Assembly (NCBI RefSeq): GCF_003369915.1
Contig: NC_046676.1
Span: 14,118,001-14,182,000 of the forward strand
DNA length: 64,000 nt
Direction: 5' to 3'
From: Drosophila miranda
Lineage: Eukaryota > Arthropoda > Insecta > Diptera > Drosophilidae
Every line of letters starts with the position of its first letter. Within the stretch, counting starts at the first letter, position 1. Shown here piece after piece: positions 36,995 through 48,701 of this stretch. Position numbers and translations under genes: made by a program. The notes under the pieces were generated by a model that was not told the origin of the DNA, searched no databases, and was given only the letters and a program-made list of their open reading frames with translations.

Positions 36995-37936
36995 ACGAGG
37001 GGGAACGTTGTGAGTTGCTGCGGAGACCTCGTATGTAAAACTAGATTAAGTTGCCACGAAAGGTAGCAGTAAACTTGCTTACAATAAAATACAAATTTTC
37101 CACATGAAAAAAAAAAAAAGCTGCGGAGACCTCAACTCTACATTTATACCCGATAATTAGTCAGTATGGCTCTCCGACAAAGAGTGCGTACGAGAGAGAC
37201 AGAAAATCAGTCTGAGCGTGACTTCAGGCGCTGCTTAACCACTGCAAATAGATTTGTTTTTTTTGGCTACAAAAATTATCCGATCTGATCCCGATTCAGC
37301 AATCCGGTAGATATGGTCATTCTCTATGGTTGTGCGTGTTTAGTTTTCTCGTATCCTCAATATTGTGGATGCAACAGTTTTTCGCCCTTTGTAAGGGCGG
37401 AAGGGGGTGCGGCGAAATTTTGAGATATACGTTTTATCGTGAGATCTATCAGAAGTGCGAATACCAAATTTGGTTACTCTAGCCTTAATAGTTTCTGAGA
37501 TTTGTGGATTCTCCAGATTTTCGTTCTTTGCGGGGGCGGAAGGGGGTGTGGCGAAATTTTGACACGAAACGGTCAAGGTCCGATATTACAGGAGTGTGGA
37601 TACCAAATTTGGTTGCTCTAGCTCTTATAGGTTCTGCGATCCTTGAACTAATATTTTGCAATTGGCAAAAGCGACCATGAAACCTGTGTGTTAGAGAGAG
37701 ACAGAGCGAGAAAGAATGAAATTGTTTTCTTGATTCTGGCTATAATAATTATACGATCTGGTTCAGATTTTGCACTCTAGAAGATATAGTCATCCATTAC
37801 GATTCTGCGTTTTCTGTTTTATCGTATCTTTGAAATTGTGGATGCCACAGATTTTCGCCCTTTATGGAGGCGGAAGTGGGCGGGGCAAACGGACGGACGG
37901 ACAGACAGACAGGGCTCAATTGATTCGGCTATTGAT
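36995..37936 (+). mobile_element. DINE-1-like repeat, copy 2 (plus, diverged, 3'-truncated)
   Basis: This starts with the same CGAGGGGGAACG end directly after copy 1 and follows the same order of blocks, but differs at many positions. It is cut short in CGGCTATTGATGCT, where the next copy begins in the opposite direction. It is interrupted near its left end by a poly(A)-tailed insert (37031-37119). Confidence 0.68.
37031..37119 (+). pseudogene. 5'-truncated retroposed transcript tail with poly(A) and target-site duplication
   Basis: An 89-bp insert in DINE-1-like copy 2 ends in 13 A residues, has AATAAA at 37083-37088 (about 19 nt before the tail) and is bounded by a 14-bp direct repeat, GCTGCGGAGACCTC, at 37017-37030 and 37120-37133. 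These are the marks of LINE-type target-primed insertion of an mRNA or element 3' end. The source gene is unknown. Confidence 0.8.
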
Positions 37937-38829
37937 GCTTGAGCCGAGTCGATTGAGCCCTGTCTGTCTGTCCGTCTGTCCGTCCGTCCGTCTGTCCGTC
38001 CCCTTCAGCGCCAAGTGCTCAAAGACTATAAGAGCTAGAGCAACGATGTTTTGGATCCAGACTTCTGTGATATGTCACTGCTACAAAAATATTTCAAAAC
38101 TTCGCCCCGCCCACTTCCGCCCCCACAAAGGACGAAAATCTGTGTAGAGAATGACCATATCTTTAAGACTGCGGAATTGGATCGTATTATTATTATAGCC
38201 AGCATCAAGAAAACAATTTCATTTTTTCTCGCCCTGTCTCTCTCTAACACACACGTAGCATAGCCGGCTTTGCTTAGAGTAAAACATTAGCGCCTAGATC
38301 TCAGAGACTATAAAAGCTAGAGCAACCAAATTTGGTATCCACACTCCTTATATATCGGACCGAGACGAGTTTGTTTCAATATTTCGCCACACCCCCTTCA
38401 AAAATCTCAGAGACTATTAAGGCTAGAGTAACCAAATTTGGTATCCGCACTCCTGTTAGATCTTACTATAAAACGTGTATCTCAAAATTTCACCCCACCC
38501 CCTTCCGCCCACACAAAGGACGAAAATCTGTTGCATCCACAATATTGCACATTCGAGAAAACTAAAAACGCAGAATCATAGATAATGACCATATCTATCA
38601 TATTGCTGAATCTGGATCAGATCAGATCATTTTTATAGCCAATAGGAACAAATCAATTTGCAGTGGCTACGCAGCGCCCGACGTCACGCTCAGACTGATT
38701 TTCTGTCTCTCTCTTTGTCGTGTCGTTTAATATTAGCGGCGTCTGCCGGAGGAGAGCCATACTGACTTAGAATCGGGTATAACCGTAGAGTTGCGGTGTC
38801 CGCAGCAACTCACAACGTTCCCCCTCGTT
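37937..38829 (-). mobile_element. DINE-1-like repeat, copy 3 (minus orientation)
   Basis: It is an inverted, almost identical copy of copy 1: a 71-codon open frame (36562-36777 in copy 1, 38035-38250 here on the opposite strand) gives the same peptide. Compared with copy 1 it lacks about 33 bp near 38400 (between short TTC repeats) and about 11 bp near 38710. It meets copy 2 tail to tail at 37937 and ends with the CGTTCCCCCTCG terminus. Confidence 0.7.
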
Positions 38830-38949
38830 TTTTTTTTAATGTATCATCTTCTCTCGTTCCAAGGTCAACAAAATTACTTAAAAACTAAATAAAACAAACG
38901 AAAAACATAGAGTGCTTCCCCATCTCCACTTCCCATCGACCAGCCATCA

Positions 38950-39533
38950 TCATTGCCGCTTCCAGGCACCCAAGAGATAGCCGCAATTGCCACAGATGAC
39001 CTTGCAGTCGTTGTTGGAGCGTCGCATGCAACAGGGAAAGATGGGCAGCAGGGCAAAGCAGCTGCAACAATCGGAGACCAGCATTAAAGGAGGATCAGTG
39101 GATGGCTATACCTATACCCCATCCTCGCCACTCACCACTTGGTCTGCTGTCGCTCCAGACGCACCCCCTGCTCGTGCAACCGCTCGTGGCACTCCGGGCA
39201 GTACATCTGCCGCAGGCAACTGATGTTGGTGGCGGCGGGCGCCGGCGGTGAGACCTTCTCGGCCAGCTGACCCGTGGAGTTGGACTTCTTGCAGAAGTAG
39301 GAATCCGTTCCGGGATCAATGTCCGCATAACCATAGGGATAGCCGCGATGTGGGGGCGTGGTGGCCGCCAGGAGCAGTTTGTCCAGAGCTTGGGCCGACT
39401 GCTGCTTGGCCTGGCCGCAGTTGGGATTAAGGTTGATCTCGACTAGTTCTGAGTGGAACTCCTCCTCCCACTGCGACGGGGACAACGACGACGGATCCTC
39501 GACTTGCACATTGAACTTTAGTTGCCGGCTCAT
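38950..39533 (-). CDS. Small LITAF-domain-like protein (169 aa)
   Basis: Two exons, 39136-39533 and 38950-39061, join a phase-2 codon and close in frame. The start is the ATG at 39533 (MSRQLKFNVQVEDPSS). The N-terminal two thirds have no known motif. The C terminus carries CPEC (112-115), a hydrophobic stretch CCFALLPIFPCC (133-144) and CGNCGYLLGAWKR (from Cys-156), the split CxxC zinc-binding layout of the LITAF domain, whose middle part inserts into the cytoplasmic face of endosomal membranes. LITAF-like proteins act in late endosome sorting. The gene stands alone between DINE-1-like repeats; its 3' end runs up to copy 3, whose border supplies a possible ATTAAA. Confidence 0.82.
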
Positions 39534-40048
39534 GTTGTTGAACTGACGAGACAATATTTTCTATTTGCCTATAAATTGGGTTATTTCCTTACAATTGAAA
39601 CATTCAAGACATAAAAAGCATTGGATCAATGTTTGCTGAGCTGAGCAGGGGAGGAGGGGTGATCTTTTGGCCAAAACCAGTTGTTCGTCTGTTTTGTCAG
39701 GCCCCCGCCGGCTCTAGACTTTGTTTGTCTAACACTATTTTCATGGCTGAAATGTTAACGGTTGCACTTGAATCCAAAGTCAAAGCGATGAAAGCTCCCG
39801 AAAGCACTTCATCGAGTGGGTGGCAAGTGAAGCTTTTTCCATAAAAACAAAACACACTTATTAACCCGTTAGGGGTCTGAAATGTAGTTGCTCTCATATT
39901 GTTTAACAACAGCTGCATACAAATGTATATGTTTGTATATACATATTAAAAGCAGGTGAAAATTATATTGCGAGAGGCTGGAGTAATGATCTTTCGATGC
40001 AAAACCTGTAGAGAAGTATTTCCTAAAAGGGCCCCGACTCGCAATCAT

Positions 40049-41168
40049 TTTTATACCCGATACTCAAAATGAGTATTGGGGTATATTAGATTTGTGGTAA
40101 AAGTGGATGTGTGTAACGTCCAAAAGGAATCGTTTCCGACCCCATAAAGTATATATATTCTTGATCAGCATCAATAGCCGAGTCGATTGAGCCATGTCTG
40201 TCTGTCCGTCTGTCCGGCCGTCCGGCCGTCCGTCTGTCCGTCCCCTTCAGCGCCTAGTGCTCAAAGACTATAAGAGCTAGAGCAACGATGTTTTGGACCC
40301 AGATTTCTGTGATATGTCACTGCTACAAAAATATTTCAAAACTTTGCCCCGCCCACTTCCGCCCCCACAAAGGACGAAAATCTGTGGCATCCACAATTTA
40401 AAGATATGAGAAAACCAAAAACGTAGAATTGTAGAGAATGACCATATCTTTAAGACTGCGGAATCTGAATTGGATCGTATTATTATTATAGCCAGCATCA
40501 AGAAAACAATTTCATTTTTTCTCGCCCTGTCTCTCTCTAACACACACGTAGCATAGCCGGCTTTGCTTAGAGTAAAACATTAGCGCCTAGATCTCAGAGA
40601 CTACAAAAGCTAGAGCAACCAAATTTGGTATCCACACTCCTTATATATCAGACCGAGACGAGTTTGTTTCAATATTTCGCCACACCCCCTTCCGCCCCCG
40701 CAAAGGACGAAAATCTGGGGATATTCAAAAATCTCAGAGACTATTAAGGCTAGAGTAACCAAATTTTGGTATCCGCACTCCTGTTAGATCTTACTATAAA
40801 ACGTGTATCTCAAAATTTCACCCCACCCCCTTCCGCCCACACAAAGGACGAAAATCTGTTGCATCCACAATATTGCACATTCGAGAAAACTAAAAACGCA
40901 GAATCATAGATAATGACCATATCTATCAGATTGCTGAATCTGGATCAGATCAGATCATTTTTATAGCCAATAGGAACAAATCAATTTGCAGTGGCTACGC
41001 AGCGCCCGACGTCACGCTCAGACTGATTTTCTGTCTCTCTCGCACGCACTCTTTGTCGTGTCGTTTAATATTAGCGGCGTCTGCCGGAGGAGAGCCATAC
41101 TGACTTAGTATCGGGTATAACTGTAGAGTTGCGGTGTCCGCAGCAACTCACAACGTTCCCCCTCGTTT
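40049..41168 (-). mobile_element. DINE-1-like repeat, copy 4 (minus orientation, nearly full length)
   Basis: Reading on the minus strand, it has the CGAGGGGGAACGTTGTGAG start at 41168, the same block order as copy 1, and the ATCGGGTATAAA end at about 40049. It includes the CATAAAGTATATATATTC segment that copies 2 and 3 lack, so it is a useful reference for the full element. Confidence 0.7.
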
Positions 41169-41280
41169 TTTTTAAATAATGAACAACCCCTAAGGTATGT
41201 TAAGGTATTTTTTTCTACGCGATGCGACGCACAGTGGCGCACTCGTGATCGAAATGAAAGCTGATCAGCTGGTGTCCGAC

Positions 41281-41288
41281 TATCGATA
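41281..41288. promoter_or_regulatory. DRE site (TATCGATA), probable promoter upstream of painless
   Basis: A perfect 8-bp DREF site, followed by a partial one (TATCGATCG) at 41296. A CAG/CAA-rich, 5'-UTR-like stretch follows at 41640-41780. The next plus-strand coding gene is painless at 45780, whose first coding exon starts with a splice acceptor (exon start at 45772), so an untranslated exon upstream is required. The link is inference. Confidence 0.45.
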
Positions 41289-44200
41289 GCATGTGTATCG
41301 ATCGAAAAGCCGCAGCCGTTTTATTTAGACGCCCGCCAAGTGCTCAATGCTTCATTCGTTCGCTGGATTTTCAAGAAGAAAGTAACGTGCGTTAAGTTAT
41401 TTTTTTTGAATATAGTTAAGAATTTTTGAATATTATTGAAAAGCCGAATTTCGAAAAACCCCTGAGGTGTTTCCAAAAACCAAATCAATGAATCATATCC
41501 ATCGGTTATGTAAATTAGGACTGAGTGATGCTGTGACATGGCTTAAGCTCTGAATGCGGCGACGATGAGTCGCGGAGAGATTTTAATTTATTATTAGTTA
41601 CTGTGAATGAATCATGTGTGTAATGAAGAAAAAAAAGGAATGAGTAAAACCGCAGTTGCAAAGATCAGCTCACTTCCAGCCCACTCAACAGCAGCAACAG
41701 CGGCAGTGAAAACAAGTTTTAAAACATTTTAACGTCAAATCAAGGTTAAAAAACTGCAGAAAAACGGCGCCCACGGCGAAAGCAACAAAAATACAATAAA
41801 AAAAAAATCGTCTTTTGTTTTAATGACGTCGCCGGCAGCTAATAAATTGATTGAATTGCATTTGATAAATGATTAAAATTTTGAATTAACACTCAAACTG
41901 TGACATCATCGCCAGAACGAACAAGAGTTTTTGAAAAACGATTTTCGAATGTGGGCCGGCAATGGTCACGATCACTTTTTTGATGCCCTAAAAGGAAACG
42001 CCGAAGGTGGCTCGTTTTCTCAAGTGTCTATTGTTTCTTTCAAGAAAAAAAAATAAATAAGAAATAAACGAAATAATCGTGCCTGACCGTCAGTCGATCC
42101 CCTCAGATAGTGTGCAACAGCAGTAAACGGAGTCCAGTTCCATGTTTACCCAATCGGGTTCGGGAGTAATCCAAGCCTCGCTTCATTTGCATGGACTTTG
42201 GGCGTCGAGTGCTTCCGTCCTCACATACCACATTACACATGTACCGAGAGCTGAATTTGCATTTTTTATTACCAATTACAATTAAATAATCCATCGATTA
42301 GGCGATATGTGGAGAGTCGAGCGACCAGGTCTCAGTTTCCCTCCCTCCCCATATACGACTACTACATAAATCGTTGGCTGGATTCATTCGTTTGCCGATC
42401 TGGCTCCGCCCACAAAGCTTTTGTTTACTGGTTTTCTACTTTTAGCGGGACACAAGGGCGTAGTCCCAAAAGGGGGGCTAAATCAAAGTGATCTTTAATT
42501 AATTTTTTTTTGGAAATCTTGCCTTTTTCAGGGCATTGCGAAGTTCCGGGGAGAATCGTGAAAGTCCCAGTACTACCGCCTCGTCTGGGCTTAATTAAAT
42601 TATTCGAAATTATCGAAACGTGCGGGGCACTGACTGACATCCCCCCCACTTCTCCCACTCCACACACATCCCCCTCAAATCTTTTGTTGTGTGTTGTACG
42701 AGTACATGATGTAGGCCAGCCAATTGTTTATGAAGTGCACAGCGAGTACGAGTAGTATATACCCAATATAGAGCATGTATATGCGATGCATGTGTGCGTA
42801 TCCACTTTAGTTAAGTTAAGCATGTGTCCATGTGTTTGTGAGCTGTCCGTATTTCGTTGCCAGCTAAACATTTCTTGTATACAACTATATTTTGTTGCTT
42901 TTTATCTGCGGATGCCACTCGGAGGCGGTTCAGCATGAAGTCATGCTTGGTCTCAGCTCCAGCCCCATCTCCTCACGCATTCATCTTAATTACGAAGTTT
43001 TTATGATGACAATTTCGGGGCTGCGTTTCACTACAAGACAAGTATATATTTCACTGTAAAAAAACTTCATTTGTAGATCAAGATTGTAGTTTTTTTCTGC
43101 CACACCCGAGTACTTTTTTCTTTATACTAGAATTTTTAGTTATTTCCCTTTGTTTTTCCAGTCTTAATGCCAAGTGTAAACAAAGCGGCTCGGGCCAGAC
43201 CATCGCCTGTTGTTCATTAAGTGCAGCAAAACGCTGAGAATGCACAAACAAAATAAATAATGCCATAAATTGGATAAACAATCCAAGCACAGTTTGCCAA
43301 AAAACAGACTTTATGGACAAGCAAATTAGTTTAGTGTTTACCCTGCTCTCCTCCTCCCACGCAGCTAGAGGGTCTCTCGATCTGATCACGTCACGTATTC
43401 GGGAAGGGTATGGTAAAATATCATGTGAGAATGTTATAGCAGTGTAAGACAGTACGTATGTATATAGTATAAATTCTTGACAGACGAACGGAGAAACGCG
43501 GCTGATCCTGTGCAGCTGGACATATACATATTCAGTTTATCGCGTTAAAAACTTTACATTAATCACGTCTGTCCCCCTTCTACTTACTCTTTCCGAAGTG
43601 TTGTCATTTGCTGATTTCACTTTTGCAGCTGCGTCAACACAAAGAACTGTAGTAGAGGATTCGGTGTGCAACTCAGAGCCAATTTTGTTGGGCAATTTCC
43701 TAGGCTCCAGCTCTCTCAGTCTCCAAATTCCAGATGTTCCCACAGACAGAAAGAAGAACAGGGCTGAAAGGTTTATAAATATAAATTCACTCAAAGAAAA
43801 TATGAGAAGTCGAATCAGTTTTCGAATCGCGAATGAAGATAATCTCATTATTATTTTTCTTTTAAAACTCGTAATAATGTCGATGGACTCCCTTTCCTTT
43901 TTGACACACTTTATTCTCAAATCCCAGAGTGATACGAGTACTTTTTTTTTAACAGTGTTATAGTATATACATACATACATATGTGAGCTCCAAGAGAAGG
44001 GGGAATAAAAATGCTGACAATCGTTAAACTTCTCGTGATATATCCTCATTTGTTGTCTGCAGCGGAGAGTTGTGCAAGACTTCCGTTGAGTGCAATTATT
44101 TTCATACTTTTTTTTTCTGCATTTCCCTGCAAACCTGATGAACGGGTTTTCTTGGGCTGTGAGTGCATTCCACTCCAGACTCCGGATACTCTGTGATTTC

Positions 44201-45771
44201 GACTGGTTTCCGTAGATGAAGCAAATGTTTAAGTGCCACAAGTATTGGGAAACTAGTGTTTTCCGAAGCTTTTCGCAATAAGTATAGATTACCTTGACTA
44301 CATCAATATTTCTGAAAGTAGTGCTCTTAATTGCTTGGGTCAGATGCGACTGAGAGAGGAGTTGCTCACTTTCGAAATCGTTTGCTGTTAAGTTTTCTGT
44401 TAATTATTGTGATATTACGCCATTCTGTCAACCGAAGACTTAGTAAGACTTTGCGTGGAGCTTCAGCTTGGGCAAACAATAAAGTTGTTTGTCAATTGCT
44501 TGGGCAAATACTCGTACTCAGGTGGAAAAACAAATACCAGAATGGGGAAGAGGTTAAGGTGGGAGAACAAGAAAATGTCAAATAAAGGGCCAATTAAGGA
44601 AGGTGATTGTGCGATTCTGTTTATCTTATCAACGACAAATTTTGACCCCAGGGGCGTCATTTACAATCCTCAATTTGTTTGCATACTAAAGCAACATTAT
44701 CCGAAGAGCTACCTACAAAAGAGAAGACGATGTTTCCTGATTCCCAATTCGTAGGCTATTGATAAACAATCAGTGGGGGAATATTCAAATTAGCCAGGTC
44801 TCATGTGTGATTAGCCGATTTCTCACACATTTCAAGCATCAAAGCAGACAGCAGACAGAACGGAACGGAACAGAACAGAACAGAACACAACAGAGCGGAG
44901 AAGACGTTGAGCTGGCGGCTGGAATGGAGATCAGATCCCACAGAAGAAGCCGCCTTGAAATTTACGAAAAGAGCCGCCTATAAATCGCAAGATTTCAGCA
45001 CTGCCCAGGGCTTTATCTAAAGCTCCATTCGGAACAGTATTCAAAGCATAAAGCGTAACCAATTGATTGCTAATTGATATTGATGTGTCGATTATTTTAT
45101 GATTATTCTTTATGATCGTTAAATTTTGATATGCCAAAAGGCGAGCGAGATCGAACACCAAACTTGATTCAAATTTGTAGATCACTTTGACCAATCAAGC
45201 CACTCCCTAAGTACTTCTCAGGCCTTGTCTTACCTTGATTTCAGTTGGATTGTTATAAAAATAATAACTACACGGGAGGGCAAATTAAGTCTGTAGTTCG
45301 GGTACCACAAAAACCACTTAAAGACGCTTTCTTTAATTGCCCCCAAAACGAAGATTTGGTTTTTGTTTTTCGAGAAACCTGTGGGGTAGCTTTCGGCTGC
45401 GGCTGCGGCTGTGGCTGTGGCTCTGACTGTGGCTCTGCCTCCAGCTGCTGGCCAGCTCCATGGACAGACAGTCATTTGTGTGAAAATCATCGTAGCATGA
45501 AGCGTTGTCAAATACCGTTTGTTGCGGGGGTCGGTCCACTCTCATGCTTTTGTTTCGGCCATTTCAAGGTCTGTACAGAAACCGTCTGTTGGGTCAGACC
45601 TCCCTCCATTGACCAGAGCAGAGCTCTAGCAATGCGGGTTCTGGCATCATTTTCATAGAAACGGCATTAGAAGTTACTCATACGCAGCGTGGGTTGGATA
45701 AGATTAACGAAAGCCATAGACATAGACATAGACATAGCTCATCCTCCCCATTCTCACTTGACTCTTTGCAG
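41289..45771 (+). other. Probable 5' untranslated exon(s) and intron of painless
   Basis: No convincing coding exon. The acceptor CTCTTTGCAG ends at 45771. AT-rich sequence with a GAACG/GAACA run near 44850-44890 and GGCTGTGGCTGCGGC-type repeats near 45390-45440. One minus-strand stretch, 43588-43763, is open and bounded by splice-like signals (see findings). Confidence 0.4.
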
Positions 45772-45779
45772 ACAGCAGA

Positions 45780-48701
45780 ATGAGCTCTAACAACTGCGGT
45801 TTCATTGATCCGCAGGGCCAGTTAAGCGCAGCCCTCGCTAATCGGGACATACGGGAATTCCACACTGCCCTGGACAGCGGTGCCCAGGCCAATCGCCAGG
45901 ACGATCGACACACCACCCTCTACGAGAAGGCGTTGTCCACACCAGGATGCGCCCAGTTCATTGAGGCCTGCCTGTCCCACGGCTGCAATGTGAACTATGT
46001 AGGTTACCCAACTTCCAGCCGCGGTCTTCATTTATAAGATTCCCCAACCTTTATTCCCCGCAGATAAATCAAAAGCTAAATAAGGCCGCCATTAGCTATG
46101 CCGCAGACTCACGGGAGCCATCGAATCTGGCCGTGCTACTGCGTCATGGTGGTGTCCAGGTGGATCGGAAATACAGCCAGTTGACGCCTCTCAACTCGCT
46201 GGCCAAGAACCTCACAGCGGAGAATGCCTCTCAGGTGGGCTCCTGCATTCAGCTGCTGCTCGAGTACGGAGCCTCTCCGAATTTGGTGGATCAGGGCGAG
46301 TTCACGCCCCTCCACCATGTGCTGAAGAATAGAAAGATTGAGGCAGGCACTAAGCTGGAGCTGATCCGACTTTTCCTGAAACAACCACAGTTGGACATTG
46401 ACAGCTATCGGAACGGGCAGGTACGCCAGATGCTGAGGGATCAGTATCCGGAACTGCCGTTGCCGGAGCTGCGCGAGGCCGGAGCAGAGATCGACTGCGA
46501 GCGACTCCTCCGAACGCTGCGGGACGGAGACGAGAACCAGTTCGAGCAACAGTTCGCGGAGTACCACCAGAACGTCAGCGGAAACGCAGACAACCAATGC
46601 AATGCCAACCAGGAGGAGTATCAGTCCCTGCTGGCGGAGAGTATCAAGCGGGGCAAGCAGCGAGCGTTTGAGGCCATCCTCGAGACGGGCATCAACATTA
46701 ATCCTTCAAAATTGAGCGACATCAGCCCCGTGGAGTTGGCCGTAATCTGGGGCAACCACAGGGCGCTAGAGAAGCTGTTGAAGCATCCGCAGCTGAGGCT
46801 GACATCGCATTCCAAGCTGCTGAACGCGGTTATCAGTCGCCTGGGTGAGCAGCCGCTGGACGACTTCTGTGACCACCAGCGCTGCTTCCAGCTGCTGCTC
46901 GAGAGCGATCGTGTAGACATCAATGAGGCGGACAAGGCTGGCCTGGTGCCACTCTCCTATGCGGTCAAGTATCGCAACACAAAGGTGGCACAGGAGCTTC
47001 TACGGCAGGGAGCGTACATCGGGGCGAGAAGCGCGTTCGGAGATCTTCCCATACAGGAGATGGACCCGAAAGTGCTGGAGGAGCACTTCGATTCCTGCAT
47101 CACCACCAACGGGGAGAAGCCCGGTGACCAGAGTTTCGAGATCATCATCAACTACAAGAATCTGATGAGACGCCAGCGAGAGCCCGGGCAGTCGGACAAG
47201 CGGAGCATTGGCCATCCTCACCAATTGGAGGACGAGATGACTCCAATCGCATACATCGCCGATTCCAAGGAGCTGCGTTACCTGCTGCAGCACCCGCTAA
47301 TCTCGAGTTTCCTCTTCCTCAAGTGGCACCGCCTCTCGGTGATCTTCTATCTGAACTTTCTACTTTACTCTCTCTTCACTGCCTCCATTATCACGCATAC
47401 GCTCCTTAAGTTTCACGAAAGCGACCACACGGGCCTGACTGCCCTCTTCGGCCTGTTCTCTTGGATAGGGATTGTGTATCTCATCATCCGAGAGGTCATA
47501 CAGCTTGCCATGTCGCCGCTGCTGTACTTCAGGTCGGTCACGAACCTGATGGAGGTGGCTCTCATTGTCTTGTCGATCCTAACCTGCATGGAAGCCAGCT
47601 ACGACAAGGAGACGCAGCGCATACTGGCCGTCTTCACCATTCTGCTGGTGTCCGTGGAGTTCTGCCTGCTGGTTGGCTCCCTGCCAGTGCTCTCAATTTC
47701 GACGCACATGCTTATGCTGCGCGCCGTCTCCAGCAGCTTCATCAAGAGCTTTGCTCTCTACTCGATCTTTGTGCTTACGTTTAGTCTGTGCTTCTACATA
47801 CTGTTTGGCAAGCCCCAGGTGGATTCCTCCTCTCCGAAGGACAGCACGCCAGAGCCAGCAAAGGAGGGAGAAGATGATGGTCACTTCAACACCTTCTCCG
47901 TGCCCATCGAGGCGCTCATCAAGACGATTGTGATGCTCACGGGAGAATTTGATGCCGGTGACATAAAGTTTGACAGCGTCTACACTTACCTGATCTTCCT
48001 GCTCTTTGTGTTCTTCATGACCATTGTGCTGTTCAATCTCTTGAATGGTCTGGCTGTCAGCGATACTCAGGTGGGTCTATATTTCCTTTTCTTCCTCGGC
48101 TTTATCCAACTGTTTTCTCCCCTCTCCTTTCCCACAGGCCATCAAGGCCCAGGCGGAACTGAACGGCGCCATTGTCCGCACCAATCTGCTGACCCGCTAC
48201 GAGCAAGTTCTCACTGGCCGAGATGGGAGCATGGGGGGTTGTGGGGTTCTCATTGTGGGGAGCGAACCCTTCCGCAGCATTTGCCAGCGATTGATGAACA
48301 TCTACCCCAACTACCTGACTCTGCGCCAGATCTCAGTGCTGCCCAACGACGGTAACAAGGTGCTGATACCCATGAGCGATGGCTTCGAGCTGCAGCCCCT
48401 GAATGGCAAGAGCCCGGCCAGCTTCCAGCAACTGCCCACGAGCTCCACGCAGCTTGATCCACCGGTGAAGCTGCTGCCCTGCTGCTGCTCCGTGATGAAC
48501 GGCAAGTGCGCCCAGATCGATGGCCGGACCGTGAAGCTAGCTCTGGCCCTCATCGATCAAAAGTCCAATACTGAGCAGAGGCGCCAGCGAGATCAGATAA
48601 GCGATCGTCGACTGCAGATCATCGAGCATAAGTTGGAGAATCTGCAGTTTATCGAACAGAAACTGGACCATCTGCTGCAAGTGCTGCAGGAGCGCACTTG
48701 A
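45780..48701 (+). CDS. pain: Painless, TRPA-family cation channel (929 aa)
   Basis: Exons 45780-45998, 46064-48070 and 48138-48701, both introns phase 0, close to 929 residues (D. melanogaster protein about 913). The N-terminal 480 residues hold degenerate ankyrin repeats (for example TPLNSLAKNL, FTPLHHVLKNRK, VPLSYAVKYRNTKVAQELL). Six membrane segments begin near residue 492 (FYLNFLLYSLFTASIITHTLL); the pore loop with MLTGEFDAGD is near 677-710 and S6 (FLLFVFFMTIVLFNLLNGLA) near 712-742. The last 30 residues form a coiled coil (LENLQFIEQKLDHLLQVL). Painless opens at noxious heat, mechanical and isothiocyanate stimuli in sensory neurons of the larval body wall and elsewhere. It is convergent with NaCP60E. 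Confidence 0.95.

Noticed and set aside
43537-44241. 234-codon open frame on the minus strand as a single-exon gene
   Set aside because: The left part may be an exon, but the whole frame has AT-driven composition, many rare codons and internal splice-like signals; kept only as a lead.
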